Shown here piece by piece: positions 26,036-34,416 of a stretch of DNA of 64,000 nt (position 1 is the first letter of the stretch; each line of letters opens with the position of its first letter). The notes below the pieces were generated by a model, which saw nothing but the letters and a program-made list of their open reading frames with translations, searched no databases and was not told where the DNA came from. Location: contig CAWAED010000004.1 of NCBI GenBank assembly GCA_963781105.1, positions 124,001 through 188,000 on the forward strand, written 5' to 3'. Source of the stretch: Palsa-295 sp963781105 (GTDB lineage: Bacteria; Acidobacteriota; Terriglobia; Acidiferrales; UBA7541). Position numbers and translations under genes: made by a program.

Positions 26036-27043
26036 CTACGGCTGTGCCTTGGTCTTTGCGTCGTGGCTGTAATATTCGTAGGCAGACATCGGTTTTTCGC
26101 CGCCCTTTTTCCACACGCGGTCGTCGGCAGGAACTTTACCCAGCACACGGGCCATTTCGCGAATATGTGTGGCAACGGCGCCGCAGCACGCGCCGATATA
26201 ATTCACACCGAGATCGCGCGCCTGCGCTGCGTACTCACCCATTTCGCGTCGGGTCAGTTGGTAAGGTTCGAGCTGATCCGGAAACGCGGGCAGACTCGTG
26301 AAATCGCGATGGGCGTGCGTGGTGCGATACGCGACGGGCTGGCATCCGATATAACCCTTCACGGCTTTGCGCATTTCGGCCATCAGCGGCAGGGTGTGTT
26401 CGGGACTGCGTAAACAATTAATGCCCACCACATCGGCTCCGGCGTCGACCAGCGCCCGTGCGGCGTTCGCAGCCGTGCTACCGTCGGTGGTGATGTCTTC
26501 ATTTTCAAAGCAGATGGTGACCATCACCGGCAACTTGGTGGCTCTTGCGCGTTCGACTGCCAGTAGCGCCTCTCCTAAATATGAAAATGTCTCGCCGATG
26601 ATGAAGTCCACGCCTTCGGCGACTTGCACGTCGAGCTGTTCGTCGAAGGTCTTGCGCACACGATCGGCCGCAGTCTTGCTGTTCGACTCGTACATCCAGG
26701 TGAGGCTCAGATTGCCGGCCACCAGGCATTTGTCGCCCGCCGCTTGCTTCGCGATGCGCACCGCCGCACGATTTAACTCCTCCACGCGCTCTTCCATGCC
26801 CACGGTGGCGAGCTTGTCGCGGCTGGCGTAGAAAGTGAGCGCTTGCAAAACTTCCGCGCCCGCGTCGCGAAACTCGCGATGCAATTCCAGCAGCGCTTCG
26901 GGATTGTTCAGCGCCACTTCCGGAGTGAAGGGGCCCGCACGGACGCGCCCACGCTTTTCCAGTTCAAGCAAGTACCCGCCATCACCTAGAACGATCCCCT
27001 CGGATAATCGTTCGAGAATCCCTTTCTTCATGTCGTTTGCCAT
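26036..27043 (-). CDS. Homocysteine S-methyltransferase family protein (BHMT-like)
   Basis: The 335-residue protein is a (beta/alpha)8 homocysteine methyltransferase domain without cobalamin or folate modules, most like betaine-homocysteine methyltransferase. The zinc-binding cysteines are in VGINCLRS and the C-terminal GACCGA. The start at ATG 27043 (MANDMKKG) is preceded by GGAAGG; the frame is open upstream to 27523, but that part overlaps the neighbouring gene antisense-free region and lacks homology. The predicted product methylates homocysteine, or another thiol, using a methyl donor such as betaine. Its position beside a choline-monooxygenase-like Rieske gene and purU supports a role in betaine demethylation. 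Confidence 0.85.
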   Translation of the reverse strand: MANDMKKGILERLSEGIVLGDGGYLLELEKRGRVRAGPFTPEVALNNPEALLELHREFRDAGAEVLQALTFYASRDKLATVGMEERVEELNRAAVRIAKQAAGDKCLVAGNLSLTWMYESNSKTAADRVRKTFDEQLDVQVAEGVDFIIGETFSYLGEALLAVERARATKLPVMVTICFENEDITTDGSTAANAARALVDAGADVVGINCLRSPEHTLPLMAEMRKAVKGYIGCQPVAYRTTHAHRDFTSLPAFPDQLEPYQLTRREMGEYAAQARDLGVNYIGACCGAVATHIREMARVLGKVPADDRVWKKGGEKPMSAYEYYSHDAKTKAQP

Positions 27044-27066
27044 TTCGCTTCCTTCCGGGCTACACG

Positions 27067-28692
27067 TCAAGCGTGCGCCGTCTTGATCTTTCCTCTTTTG
27101 CGGTCGCGCAGGACGCGGTGCGCGGCGTTGTAGCCGGGTGCTCCAGTCACTCCTCCGCCCGGATGCGCCCCGGCGCCGCAGAGGTAGAGCCCTTCGATCG
27201 GCGTGCGGTACTGCGCCCAGCCCGACACCGGTCGCATGAAGAAAAGCTGCTCCAGCGATAGATCGCCGTGAAAAATATTGCCCTCGGTGAGGCCGTAGGT
27301 GCGTTCCAGATCGAGCGGAGTGAGAATTTGCCGCGCGACAATCGAATTCGGCACGTTCGGTGCATGTTCGGCGATTTTTTTCACCACGCGATCTCCGAGC
27401 AACTCGCGATTCTCGTCCCAGGTGCCACGGCGCAACTTGTACGGCACGTATTGGACGAACGTAGTCATGATGTGCCGGCCGGGAGGCGCGAGCGTCGAGT
27501 CCACGTTCGACGCCACCACGCAATCAACCCACAGCTCTTCAGGGATTTCGCCGAATTTGGCGATGTCGTAGCAGCGCTCTGCAAATTCCAATGAAGGGAC
27601 GAGCGTGAAAAGTGAGCGCTGCGAGGTGTTGAAATCGCGCGGCATCCCGATCACGCGCGGCTCTTCGCTCAGCACGAAATTCACTTTGGCGCACGGCCCG
27701 TCCATCTTGATTCCGCCAATCGCATGGCGAAAATCGTCGGGAAGCTCGCGCTCGTCCAGCAGGCCGAGAAATGTGCGCTTAGGATCTGCGTTCGAAAGAA
27801 TGATCCGGCCAGAAATTTCAGCGCCGTCTTCTAGAGTCACGCCTCGCGCGCGTCCATCCTGGACATTGATCTTCGCGACCGGTGCTGACGTCAGAATTTC
27901 GCAGCCCGATTTTCGGCACGCGGAAGCAAGCGCTTGAGTGATCGCTCCCATCCCGCCAATCACGTGGCCATAGAATCCCTGAATTTCTCCGTCGCCACCG
28001 CTCAGCAAATGAAAGAGCAATCCGAGAGCGCTGCCCGCGTCGTACGGCCCGCCGTGCTTGCCGTAGACATTGCTGGCCAAAAACATCGTCTTCATTTTCT
28101 CGGACTCATAATTTCTATCGAGAAAATCGCCGAGGCTTCCAGTGAGAAACGAAACCAGTTGCGCGACTTCCTCGCCCTTCATGCCGCGAAATCTCTTTCC
28201 CACGCGCAACAGTTCGAACCAACCCTCTGCGCCCTGGCGCCCAGGATCGGGCGGCGGTTCCAGGAAAAACGGCTGCAGATAGCGCGCCAGCTTTTTCAGC
28301 TGGCCGTCCATGCGCACGAAGGTCTCCGCGTCGCGCGGCGAAAGCTTGCGAAACTCCGCGATGGCGCGGTCGCGGTCAGCCCACCACGGCACCGCTTGCC
28401 CGTCGGGAAAGGGAACCAACAAGCCGGGATCGCAGGGCACCATACGCAGCCCATGCGCGCCAAGACCCAGGTCGCGAATAATCGTGGGGCGCAGCATGCT
28501 TGCGATGTAGGAAGTCGTGGACGCGCGGCATCCCGGCGCGATCTCTTCCGTCACGCAGCAGCCGCCCACGATTTCGCGGCGTTCCACAACCAGGGATGAA
28601 AATCCGGCGAGCGAAAGATACGCGGCGGCCGTCAGGCCGTTGTGGCCCGCGCCGATAATAATCGCATCATAGGACTTGCGTTGAGGAGGCAT
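27067..28692 (-). CDS. FAD-dependent oxidoreductase, phytoene-desaturase/PYROXD2-like
   Basis: The 541-residue flavoprotein starts with the dinucleotide-binding fingerprint IIIGAGHNGLTAAAYLSLAG, then VVERREIVGG. The C-terminal FAD motif is GLYLCGAGAHPGGGVTGAPG. Overall it resembles the CrtI-related NAD(P)/FAD-dependent family that includes PYROXD2, rather than true carotenoid desaturases. There are no carotenoid genes nearby. The gene is divergent from a TetR regulator and lies 23 bases upstream of the BHMT-like gene on the same strand, so both may be one transcript. GAGGAGGC just before the ATG region on the coding strand is not seen; ribosome binding is ordinary. Substrate unknown. Confidence 0.85.
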   Translation of the reverse strand: MPPQRKSYDAIIIGAGHNGLTAAAYLSLAGFSSLVVERREIVGGCCVTEEIAPGCRASTTSYIASMLRPTIIRDLGLGAHGLRMVPCDPGLLVPFPDGQAVPWWADRDRAIAEFRKLSPRDAETFVRMDGQLKKLARYLQPFFLEPPPDPGRQGAEGWFELLRVGKRFRGMKGEEVAQLVSFLTGSLGDFLDRNYESEKMKTMFLASNVYGKHGGPYDAGSALGLLFHLLSGGDGEIQGFYGHVIGGMGAITQALASACRKSGCEILTSAPVAKINVQDGRARGVTLEDGAEISGRIILSNADPKRTFLGLLDERELPDDFRHAIGGIKMDGPCAKVNFVLSEEPRVIGMPRDFNTSQRSLFTLVPSLEFAERCYDIAKFGEIPEELWVDCVVASNVDSTLAPPGRHIMTTFVQYVPYKLRRGTWDENRELLGDRVVKKIAEHAPNVPNSIVARQILTPLDLERTYGLTEGNIFHGDLSLEQLFFMRPVSGWAQYRTPIEGLYLCGAGAHPGGGVTGAPGYNAAHRVLRDRKRGKIKTAHA

Positions 28693-28704
28693 GCAGGATT
28701 AGTA

Positions 28705-28717
28705 TGACCGCCAGTCA
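28705..28717. promoter_or_regulatory. Candidate TetR operator, TGACCGCCAGTCA
   Basis: TGAC and GTCA form an inverted repeat around five bases. The same 13-base pattern TGACC-N2-CAGTCA recurs at 28795-28807. This copy lies 12 bases upstream of the FAD oxidoreductase start, in the intergenic region shared with the divergent tetR gene, so autoregulation plus control of the oxidoreductase is plausible. Confidence 0.4.
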
Positions 28718-28777
28718 CGAGCCTTCCTTAGAACTCGTTGGCGCGCAATACTTAGCATAACTGGGAGAAATATTTCA

Positions 28778-29485
28778 ATGAGAGCTTTCAGTCATGACCA
28801 TCAGTCACACGGCCACACGAAGACCCTGCGCCTTGCTTCCCAGGCATCCGCAAAGCGGCCGTCCGCCACTCCGCGCCTGGAGGCCAAGCGCGCGCGCATC
28901 GTGGACGCTGCGCTGCGTCATTTCGCCGAACATGGCTACCACGCCGCGCGCATCGAGGATCTTTCGGCGCAACTGGGCGTCGCCAAAGGCTCGATTTTCC
29001 AATATTTCGGCAGCAAGGGCGGCCTCTTCGTGGAGGTTTACAAGAAAGCCGTGCGCTCTTTTCCGGCGTACCTCGATTGCCCTTCGCAAATTCGCGAAAA
29101 AGGATTTTTCGAAACGTTGCGTTACTGGCTGCTGCGCACTGAACGCTTGGTGCGAGAGGATTGGATTCCGTACCGCGTCGCGCTGCTGGGGAATTACGGC
29201 GTTGATTTGGCACTGAAGCGCGAAATCAATCGCTTCCTGCTTGCGGAAGATCCTTACGGCAGCACCGCGTTCGTGCGCCTGGGAATCGCCCGCGGAGAAG
29301 TGCGTTCGGACATTGATCCCGCGCTGATCGTTTCCATCATGGACTGGACGATGGAACGGTTTCAGGATGCGTTGCTGACCGAAGAGCTCGATCCCGGCCT
29401 ATTTCCGCATCCGGCCGACCCGGAAAAGAATAACGCCCGCATCAATCAATTCTTGCTGGTGCTGCGCGGCGCGATCGGAGTGTGA
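28778..29485 (+). CDS. TetR family transcriptional regulator
   Basis: The 235-residue protein has an N-terminal TetR DNA-binding domain: RIVDAALRHFAEHGYHAARI, then LSAQLGVAKGSIFQYFGSK as the helix-turn-helix. The C-terminal helical ligand domain is specific and unidentified. It is divergent from the FAD oxidoreductase gene and 58 bases upstream of the Rieske gene on the same strand, and thus probably controls this one-carbon/choline group. The first 35 residues before the HTH are His- and Ser-rich and unlike the family, and contain one of the two predicted operator copies, so the true start may be downstream of 28778. Confidence 0.88.
   Translation: MRAFSHDHQSHGHTKTLRLASQASAKRPSATPRLEAKRARIVDAALRHFAEHGYHAARIEDLSAQLGVAKGSIFQYFGSKGGLFVEVYKKAVRSFPAYLDCPSQIREKGFFETLRYWLLRTERLVREDWIPYRVALLGNYGVDLALKREINRFLLAEDPYGSTAFVRLGIARGEVRSDIDPALIVSIMDWTMERFQDALLTEELDPGLFPHPADPEKNNARINQFLLVLRGAIGV
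28795..28807. promoter_or_regulatory. Candidate TetR operator, TGACCATCAGTCA
   Basis: Second copy of the TGACC-N2-CAGTCA inverted repeat, exactly 90 bases from the first. It overlaps the first codons of the annotated tetR gene, which fits repression of tetR itself or a later translation start. Confidence 0.35.
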
Positions 29486-29543
29486 AGCGCGCGCCACACT
29501 TTTAGATCAGGAAAATTGCAAAGAAAAGTGAGGAGAGAGGTGC

Positions 29544-30668
29544 ATGGAACCGACGCTGAAGGAAATTCTCGCTTCGTATAACGCAGCCGCGCCGCTGCCT
29601 GATGCGCATACGATTCCGGCCTCCTGGTATACCGACCCGCGAGTCGCGCAACTCGAGCTGCAAAACGTTTTTTCGCGCGCGTGGCAGGTGGTTGGCCGGA
29701 CGGCGCAGGTGGAAAAGCCGGGCCAGTACGTCACCGCGAGCGTTGCCGGAGAGCCAGTAGTTGCCGTGCGCGGCAGCGACGGGACGCTGCGCGCGTTCTT
29801 TAACGTTTGCAGGCATCACGCGATGACCGTGATGAATGAGCCCTGCGGCCACACGCAACATATGCGCTGCCCCTATCACGGGTGGACCTACAACCTGGAA
29901 GGCGCGCTGCGCGGCATGACGGAGTTCGAGGGAGTCTGCAATTTCGATCGCGCGCAAAATGGCCTGCTCCCGATTCGCGTCGAGACCTGGGAGAATTTTG
30001 TTTTTGTCAATTTGGATATGCATGCGGGCTCGCTTCAGGAATTCCTCGGAGCTCTGGTAGGGCTCGCGAAGCCGCTCGGTTTCGGAGGTTTGCAGTTTGT
30101 CGAACGCCGCAGCTACACGCTGAACTGCAACTGGAAAGTTTACGTGGACAATTTTCTGGATGGCGGCTACCACGTGCCGCACATGCATAAGGGACTGAAC
30201 AGCGTGCTCGATTACACGAATTATACGATTGAGAATGTGAACCGCTGCTGCGTGCAGTCCAGCCCGGTCGCGGTGGATAAGAGTTCCGAAGCGAGCGCGG
30301 CGGCCACGCGCAAGGGCGATCGCGCCTACTATTTCTGGCAATATCCGAATTTCATGCTGAATTGGTACGAGGGCTATCTCGATACGAACCTAGTCCTTCC
30401 GCTGGGAGTGGACCGCTGCGAAGTAATCTTTGATTTTTACTTTGGCGATACCAGTGAATCGCAAATGCCGTATATCCGCGAGAGCATGGGCGTCAGCGAA
30501 CGCGTGCAGCAGGAAGATATCGTCATCTGTGACGGTGTGCAGCGCGGCTTGAGCTCGCGGGCGTATCAGGCGGGCCGGCTGTCGGTGCGGCGTGAAGCGG
30601 GCGAGCATTTGTTCCATCGCTTGCTGGCAGCTGACTTGCAAGACACGCGGACTGCCATCGCGCGATAA
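29544..30668 (+). CDS. Rieske non-heme iron oxygenase, choline-monooxygenase-like
   Basis: The 374-residue protein is the alpha (oxygenase) subunit of a Rieske oxygenase. The [2Fe-2S] ligands are Cys89 and His91, then Cys109 and His112 (CRHH and CPYHGW). The mononuclear iron site is in DNFLDGGYHVPHMH, with His210 and His215. This LDGGYHVP pattern resembles choline monooxygenases rather than typical ring-hydroxylating dioxygenases, which usually have ECYH here. Such enzymes oxidise choline or demethylate quaternary amines and need a separate reductase; none is encoded nearby. A GGAGAGAGG purine run precedes the ATG. With BHMT-like and PurU neighbours, a role in choline or betaine catabolism is likely but unproven. 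Confidence 0.85.
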   Translation: MEPTLKEILASYNAAAPLPDAHTIPASWYTDPRVAQLELQNVFSRAWQVVGRTAQVEKPGQYVTASVAGEPVVAVRGSDGTLRAFFNVCRHHAMTVMNEPCGHTQHMRCPYHGWTYNLEGALRGMTEFEGVCNFDRAQNGLLPIRVETWENFVFVNLDMHAGSLQEFLGALVGLAKPLGFGGLQFVERRSYTLNCNWKVYVDNFLDGGYHVPHMHKGLNSVLDYTNYTIENVNRCCVQSSPVAVDKSSEASAAATRKGDRAYYFWQYPNFMLNWYEGYLDTNLVLPLGVDRCEVIFDFYFGDTSESQMPYIRESMGVSERVQQEDIVICDGVQRGLSSRAYQAGRLSVRREAGEHLFHRLLAADLQDTRTAIAR

Positions 30669-30725
30669 GAGCGAAGCGCGGGCGCTCTGCGACGCGTCGG
30701 TTCGTTGCACTGGGGCGCGTATCGC

Positions 30726-31583
30726 TCAGTCGAAAATCACGGTTTTATTGCCGTACAGCAGGATGCGATTCTCGATGTGCCAGCGGACGGCGCGAGAGAG
30801 GACCACTTTTTCCAGATCGCGGCCCTTGTGAATTAAATCGTCCAGCGTATCCCGGTGCGAAATCCTCACCACGTCCTGCTCGATGATCGGCCCATCGTCC
30901 AACACTTCGGTGACGTAGTGGCTTGTCGCACCGATCAATTTCACGCCGCGGTCAAATGCTTGCTGGTGCGGCTTGCCTCCCACAAACGCCGGCAGAAAAG
31001 AGTGATGAATATTGATGATGTGGTGCGGCGGGTATTGGCGGATGAAGTCCGAGGATAGCACCTGCATATAGCGCGCGAGAACGATCAGATCGATGCCATG
31101 CGGCCGCAGCAGGTCGAGCTGTTTGCGCTCGGCTTCGGCTTTATTCTCCTTCGTCACCGGAATCACGTGTAACGGCACGCCGTAAAAGTCCGCCCAGCGT
31201 TGGACGTCCGGGTGATTGCTGATGATGAGAGGGATTTCGCAGGCCAGCTCGCCGCTATGCTGACGATAGAGCAGATCCACCAGACAGTGATCGTAGCGCG
31301 AAACGAAAATCGCAATTTTCGGGCGATAGCTGGAAAGCGCGACGCGCCACTGCATGCCAAACCGGTCGGCCACGGGCTGAAAATGCTTCGCGAATTCGCG
31401 CATATCGAACGTGAAATCCGCGAGGTCCCATTCCACGCGCATCAGAAATAAATTGCGGTCGGCGTCCTGATGCTCGTCGGCGTGAAGAGTATTGCCGTTA
31501 CCGCGATAAATGAAATCGTGGATGGCGGCGTTCAAGCCTTTTCGATCGGGACAGCTGACCAGCAGGATGGCGGTGTTCTTCAT
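30726..31583 (-). CDS. purU: Formyltetrahydrofolate deformylase
   Basis: PurU hydrolyses 10-formyl-tetrahydrofolate to formate and tetrahydrofolate, balancing the one-carbon pool. The 285-residue protein has an N-terminal ACT domain (ILLVSCPDRKGLNAAIHDFI) and a formyltransferase-like domain with KPKIAIFVSRYDHCLVDLL-like sequence and the catalytic residues in NIHHSFLPAF and LDDGPIIEQD (Asn, His and Asp). ATG 31583 (MKNTAIL) is the family-like start; the frame extends upstream through a dispersed repeat that should not be translated. PurU is found beside betaine-demethylation genes in Pseudomonas, supporting the functional grouping here. Confidence 0.93.
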   Translation of the reverse strand: MKNTAILLVSCPDRKGLNAAIHDFIYRGNGNTLHADEHQDADRNLFLMRVEWDLADFTFDMREFAKHFQPVADRFGMQWRVALSSYRPKIAIFVSRYDHCLVDLLYRQHSGELACEIPLIISNHPDVQRWADFYGVPLHVIPVTKENKAEAERKQLDLLRPHGIDLIVLARYMQVLSSDFIRQYPPHHIINIHHSFLPAFVGGKPHQQAFDRGVKLIGATSHYVTEVLDDGPIIEQDVVRISHRDTLDDLIHKGRDLEKVVLSRAVRWHIENRILLYGNKTVIFD

Positions 31584-31640
31584 CCGGCACTCTGAATGGG
31601 AACACGCGCTTGAAAGCCCGCGCCGCGACCACGCACGCAG

Positions 31641-31671
31641 AAGAGAGGTCCCTCGCTGTGCTCGGGATGAC
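31641..31671 (-). repeat. 31-bp dispersed intergenic repeat, copy 2
   Basis: Reverse-oriented copy of the 19-49 element, with four transitions in 31 bases. It lies between purU and the CocE-like hydrolase gene and, if translated, gives the spurious SRAQRGTS string seen upstream of the PurU start. This supports starting purU at 31583. Confidence 0.7.
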
Positions 31672-31688
31672 ACCCTAAGCCTTGGAGA

Positions 31689-33824
31689 CTATTGATGATC
31701 ACGAGGAACCGTGGCCTCCCAGATCTTGTCCCGCAGCGGTTTGCCATTTTCGGTTAGATGGCGCTCGAAGTGATAGTAGAAATTCTTTTCGTCGCTGCGC
31801 AGATTCAGCACGACGCTCCAAACTAGCACCCGACCGGAAAGTTCCACAGTCGTCGAGCCTTCGCCATGCACCGTACTCACAGCCGGCTTGGCATCCGCAA
31901 TCACGTAGCTCATCTCCTCATGGTCCTTCATCTTGCCCCACGGATACGTGCTGGAATCGTTGCCGCTCCAGGCCACGCGCGTCGAACCGGCCAGCACATC
32001 GCGCGTTACAGTCCAATCCTGCGGCGGCCAAGTATCGCCTTGGGAACTGACTCCAGCGAACGGCACTTCCTTTTCTGGTGCTGTAAATTGCGGACGCGCC
32101 GGCGGTTCCAGCGGAACGAGCGGAAGTTCCAGCCGCGACGCATTCGGGCCGCCGTACCACAGCGATGTCGTCATGGAATACGGGGTCGGCCAAATCATCG
32201 GCCACAGCGCGTTCGAAATCGCCACGCGAATGCGGTGGCCGATCGGAAAACGCCAACTGGTGACGTGCAACTCGACGGGAATTACATATTTGCGATCCGG
32301 TTCCAGATCAGTGGGCTTCGCAGGGGAATCGCGCTGTGCGCCGCTTTGCCCCGCGCCGGTGATCATCGTCACCGTGCCATCGGGCGCAACGTCCGAAAGG
32401 CGCACAAACCAATCCGCCAGTGGCGCGCTCGAAGAAACTTGCAGAGTAACCTTCGGCCAGCCGAGCAAAGCCGTGTCCTGCACGAGCGGCAAGGAATCGT
32501 AAACGAGGCTGTAGGCATCAATCGGCCGCTGGTCGGCGGTCAAATCGCCCCACCAGAATCCGGCTTCCTCGCCGACGGACGGCACATATTTCAATGTGTC
32601 GCCTCCAATCGTCAGAGCCGGCGGCGGTGCGTTACCTAATGTATGGTTCGGTTCGAGGAAATGCGTCTGCGTATGCGTGTCCGCTGGCGGCCAGGTTTTT
32701 TCCGCGCGCCAGTCGCCGGGAATTTCCGCGATGTTGGGATCGGGCGGATACCAGTGGCGCATGTAAACCTCGAATCGCGGCTCGTCCATGATTCCGTTCT
32801 GCTCGCCCTTGAGCCAGTAATCCCACCAGCGCGTGGCTTCCGCGCGCCATTCGATTGAAGGACCCGGCTCGGCTTCGTGCGGGAACGTGTGATTCCACGG
32901 GCCGAGCAGCGCTTTGATCGGCGCTTTGGAATATTCGAAAAATCGCGGGATGCTGTCGCGATAGCCATCCAGAAATCCGCCGATCATGAAGCTGGGCACG
33001 GTGTACTCTGCATAATGATTCGGCGCGACAGCAGCGCGGCGCCAGAATTCGCCGTCGCGCTGCTGTTTCAAATAAAGCAGAAACCAGGGGGTCGCATCGA
33101 AACGCGGCGCGAGTGACTTTTCGTCGGTGGGGAAATCGGGCGCGCGCGTCATCCCTAATTGCAAATCCATGCCCAGTTCGTACTCATCGGCGTGCATCAG
33201 TCCGTCAATGTAATGAATGTCGTCGTGAAATAAATCTTCGGTGGCGCACATGGCGATGATGGCTTTCAGCGCGGGAGGATGCAGGCGAGCCATCTGGATC
33301 GCGTTGAAGCCGCCCCAGGAAATTCCCATCATGCCGACGTTGCCGTTCGACCACGGCTGCTTCGACAGCCAGTCAATCACGGCGAGGCCATCCTGCTGCT
33401 CTTGATCTGAGTATTCGCGGTCCGGCGGCGTACCTTCGCTCGCTCCAGTGCCGCGAATATCCACGCGCGCAGTGACGTAGCCGCGCCGCACGAAATAGGA
33501 GTGCAAGTCCCAGTCGCGCGCCAGCGTCCAATCGTCTTTGCGGTAGGGCAAATATTCCAGGATGGCGGGGAATTTCTCGCCGGACTCTGCGCGCGGCAAC
33601 GGTTCGTCCGGCATGTAGAGGTTCACTGCGAGTCGCACGCCGTCTTTCATCGGTATCCACGCCCGCGCCACTTTTATTGCCGAATACGCGGACGGTCTAG
33701 AAGGCTGCGTGGCGTTTTGTGCGGCAACAGGTTCAGCAGCAGAGCTGGCCAGCATGAATACCGAAACAACCGCGATCACGAAACATTCGAGGTAGTTTTT
33801 CATTTTCGCCTTGGAGGTTATCAC
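31689..33824 (-). CDS. Secreted CocE/NonD family X-Pro dipeptidyl-peptidase-like hydrolase
   Basis: The 711-residue alpha/beta hydrolase has a signal peptide (YLECFVIAVVSVFMLASSAAEP). The hydrolase domain shows the serine nucleophile in GISWGGFNAI, the Asp in GGFLDGYRDS and the His in GPWNHTF. RVDIRGTGASEG and the C-terminal X-Pro-type jelly-roll domain (from about residue 430) are typical of the CocE/NonD family. Members cleave peptides ending in X-Pro or ester substrates such as cocaine and beta-lactam precursors. The protein probably acts in the periplasm or outside the cell. The start may be the internal MKNYLE at residue 8. No associated peptidase genes occur nearby. Confidence 0.88.
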   Translation of the reverse strand: MITSKAKMKNYLECFVIAVVSVFMLASSAAEPVAAQNATQPSRPSAYSAIKVARAWIPMKDGVRLAVNLYMPDEPLPRAESGEKFPAILEYLPYRKDDWTLARDWDLHSYFVRRGYVTARVDIRGTGASEGTPPDREYSDQEQQDGLAVIDWLSKQPWSNGNVGMMGISWGGFNAIQMARLHPPALKAIIAMCATEDLFHDDIHYIDGLMHADEYELGMDLQLGMTRAPDFPTDEKSLAPRFDATPWFLLYLKQQRDGEFWRRAAVAPNHYAEYTVPSFMIGGFLDGYRDSIPRFFEYSKAPIKALLGPWNHTFPHEAEPGPSIEWRAEATRWWDYWLKGEQNGIMDEPRFEVYMRHWYPPDPNIAEIPGDWRAEKTWPPADTHTQTHFLEPNHTLGNAPPPALTIGGDTLKYVPSVGEEAGFWWGDLTADQRPIDAYSLVYDSLPLVQDTALLGWPKVTLQVSSSAPLADWFVRLSDVAPDGTVTMITGAGQSGAQRDSPAKPTDLEPDRKYVIPVELHVTSWRFPIGHRIRVAISNALWPMIWPTPYSMTTSLWYGGPNASRLELPLVPLEPPARPQFTAPEKEVPFAGVSSQGDTWPPQDWTVTRDVLAGSTRVAWSGNDSSTYPWGKMKDHEEMSYVIADAKPAVSTVHGEGSTTVELSGRVLVWSVVLNLRSDEKNFYYHFERHLTENGKPLRDKIWEATVPRDHQ

Positions 33825-33916
33825 AAGCGCCGCGACCGGTGCGGCGGTTCGCCGGAATCAGGCGCTCCTTCGTAAGGCGCCGTGACCGCAATCGTGCTCA
33901 GCTTCTTGGCTTTTTT

Positions 33917-33940
33917 ATTCATTGATATTCGTCGATGAAT
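33917..33940. promoter_or_regulatory. Candidate ArsR operator upstream of arsR
   Basis: ATTCAT and ATGAAT (33917-33922 and 33935-33940) flank TGATATTCGTCG. The core ATATTCGTC resembles the ATATCGTC read on the opposite strand of the second element at 34383-34397. It is just upstream of the probable arsR start. Confidence 0.4.
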
Positions 33941-33978
33941 TGGGTAGCATGGAGTTCGCAAAGAGGAGATCCAGCAGG

Positions 33979-34332
33979 ATGGCAAGCAGGAAGACGTCGA
34001 ACACCTCCAACGGAGATTGTTGCCGGCCGGCGTTGCCTCCGAAGCTGGGAGTCGCGCGGGCCCGGGAATATGCCGGATGGTTCAATGCTCTGGCCGATCC
34101 CACGCGCGTCCGCATCTTGAATCTGCTGGCGGCCAATCGCGAGCCGGTGTGCGTCTGCGACATCGTGAAGCATTTCCCGATCGGCCAGCCGACAATTTCG
34201 CATCATTTGAAGATCCTGAAGAAGACGCGCTTTGTGTTCTCGGAGCGGCGCGGCACTTTCATGTACTACAGCGTGAACCGCAAGTGCCTGGCAGAATTTC
34301 CGGGCGCGGCGCGGCTGATCATGGACGTATAA
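33979..34332 (+). CDS. arsR: ArsR-family arsenic-responsive repressor
   Basis: The protein is 117 residues from ATG 33979; in-frame starts at 33949 (ATG) and 33922 (TTG) would add up to 19 residues, but the TTG overlaps the predicted operator. The winged-helix domain runs from WFNALADPTRVRILNLL to the C-terminus, with PVCVCDIVKHF containing the Cys pair that binds arsenite in classical ArsR repressors and QPTISHHLKIL as the recognition helix. An additional DCC near the N-terminus may contribute. It heads the arsM-arsC-aquaporin group and probably represses it in the absence of As(III). Confidence 0.9.
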   Translation: MASRKTSNTSNGDCCRPALPPKLGVARAREYAGWFNALADPTRVRILNLLAANREPVCVCDIVKHFPIGQPTISHHLKILKKTRFVFSERRGTFMYYSVNRKCLAEFPGAARLIMDV

Positions 34333-34382
34333 CCCATGGAAGCAACGATCGTTTAAAGCGCCTTTTGTGCCTAGCAACATCG

Positions 34383-34397
34383 AATATTGACGATATT
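34383..34397. promoter_or_regulatory. Candidate ArsR operator upstream of arsM
   Basis: AATAT and ATATT form a perfect inverted repeat around TGACG, 20 bases before the arsM ATG. Read on the opposite strand it includes ATATCGTC, close to the core of the first element. It may let ArsR control arsM separately from arsR. Confidence 0.4.
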
Positions 34398-34416
34398 AGA
34401 TTAAAGGAGAACACCC

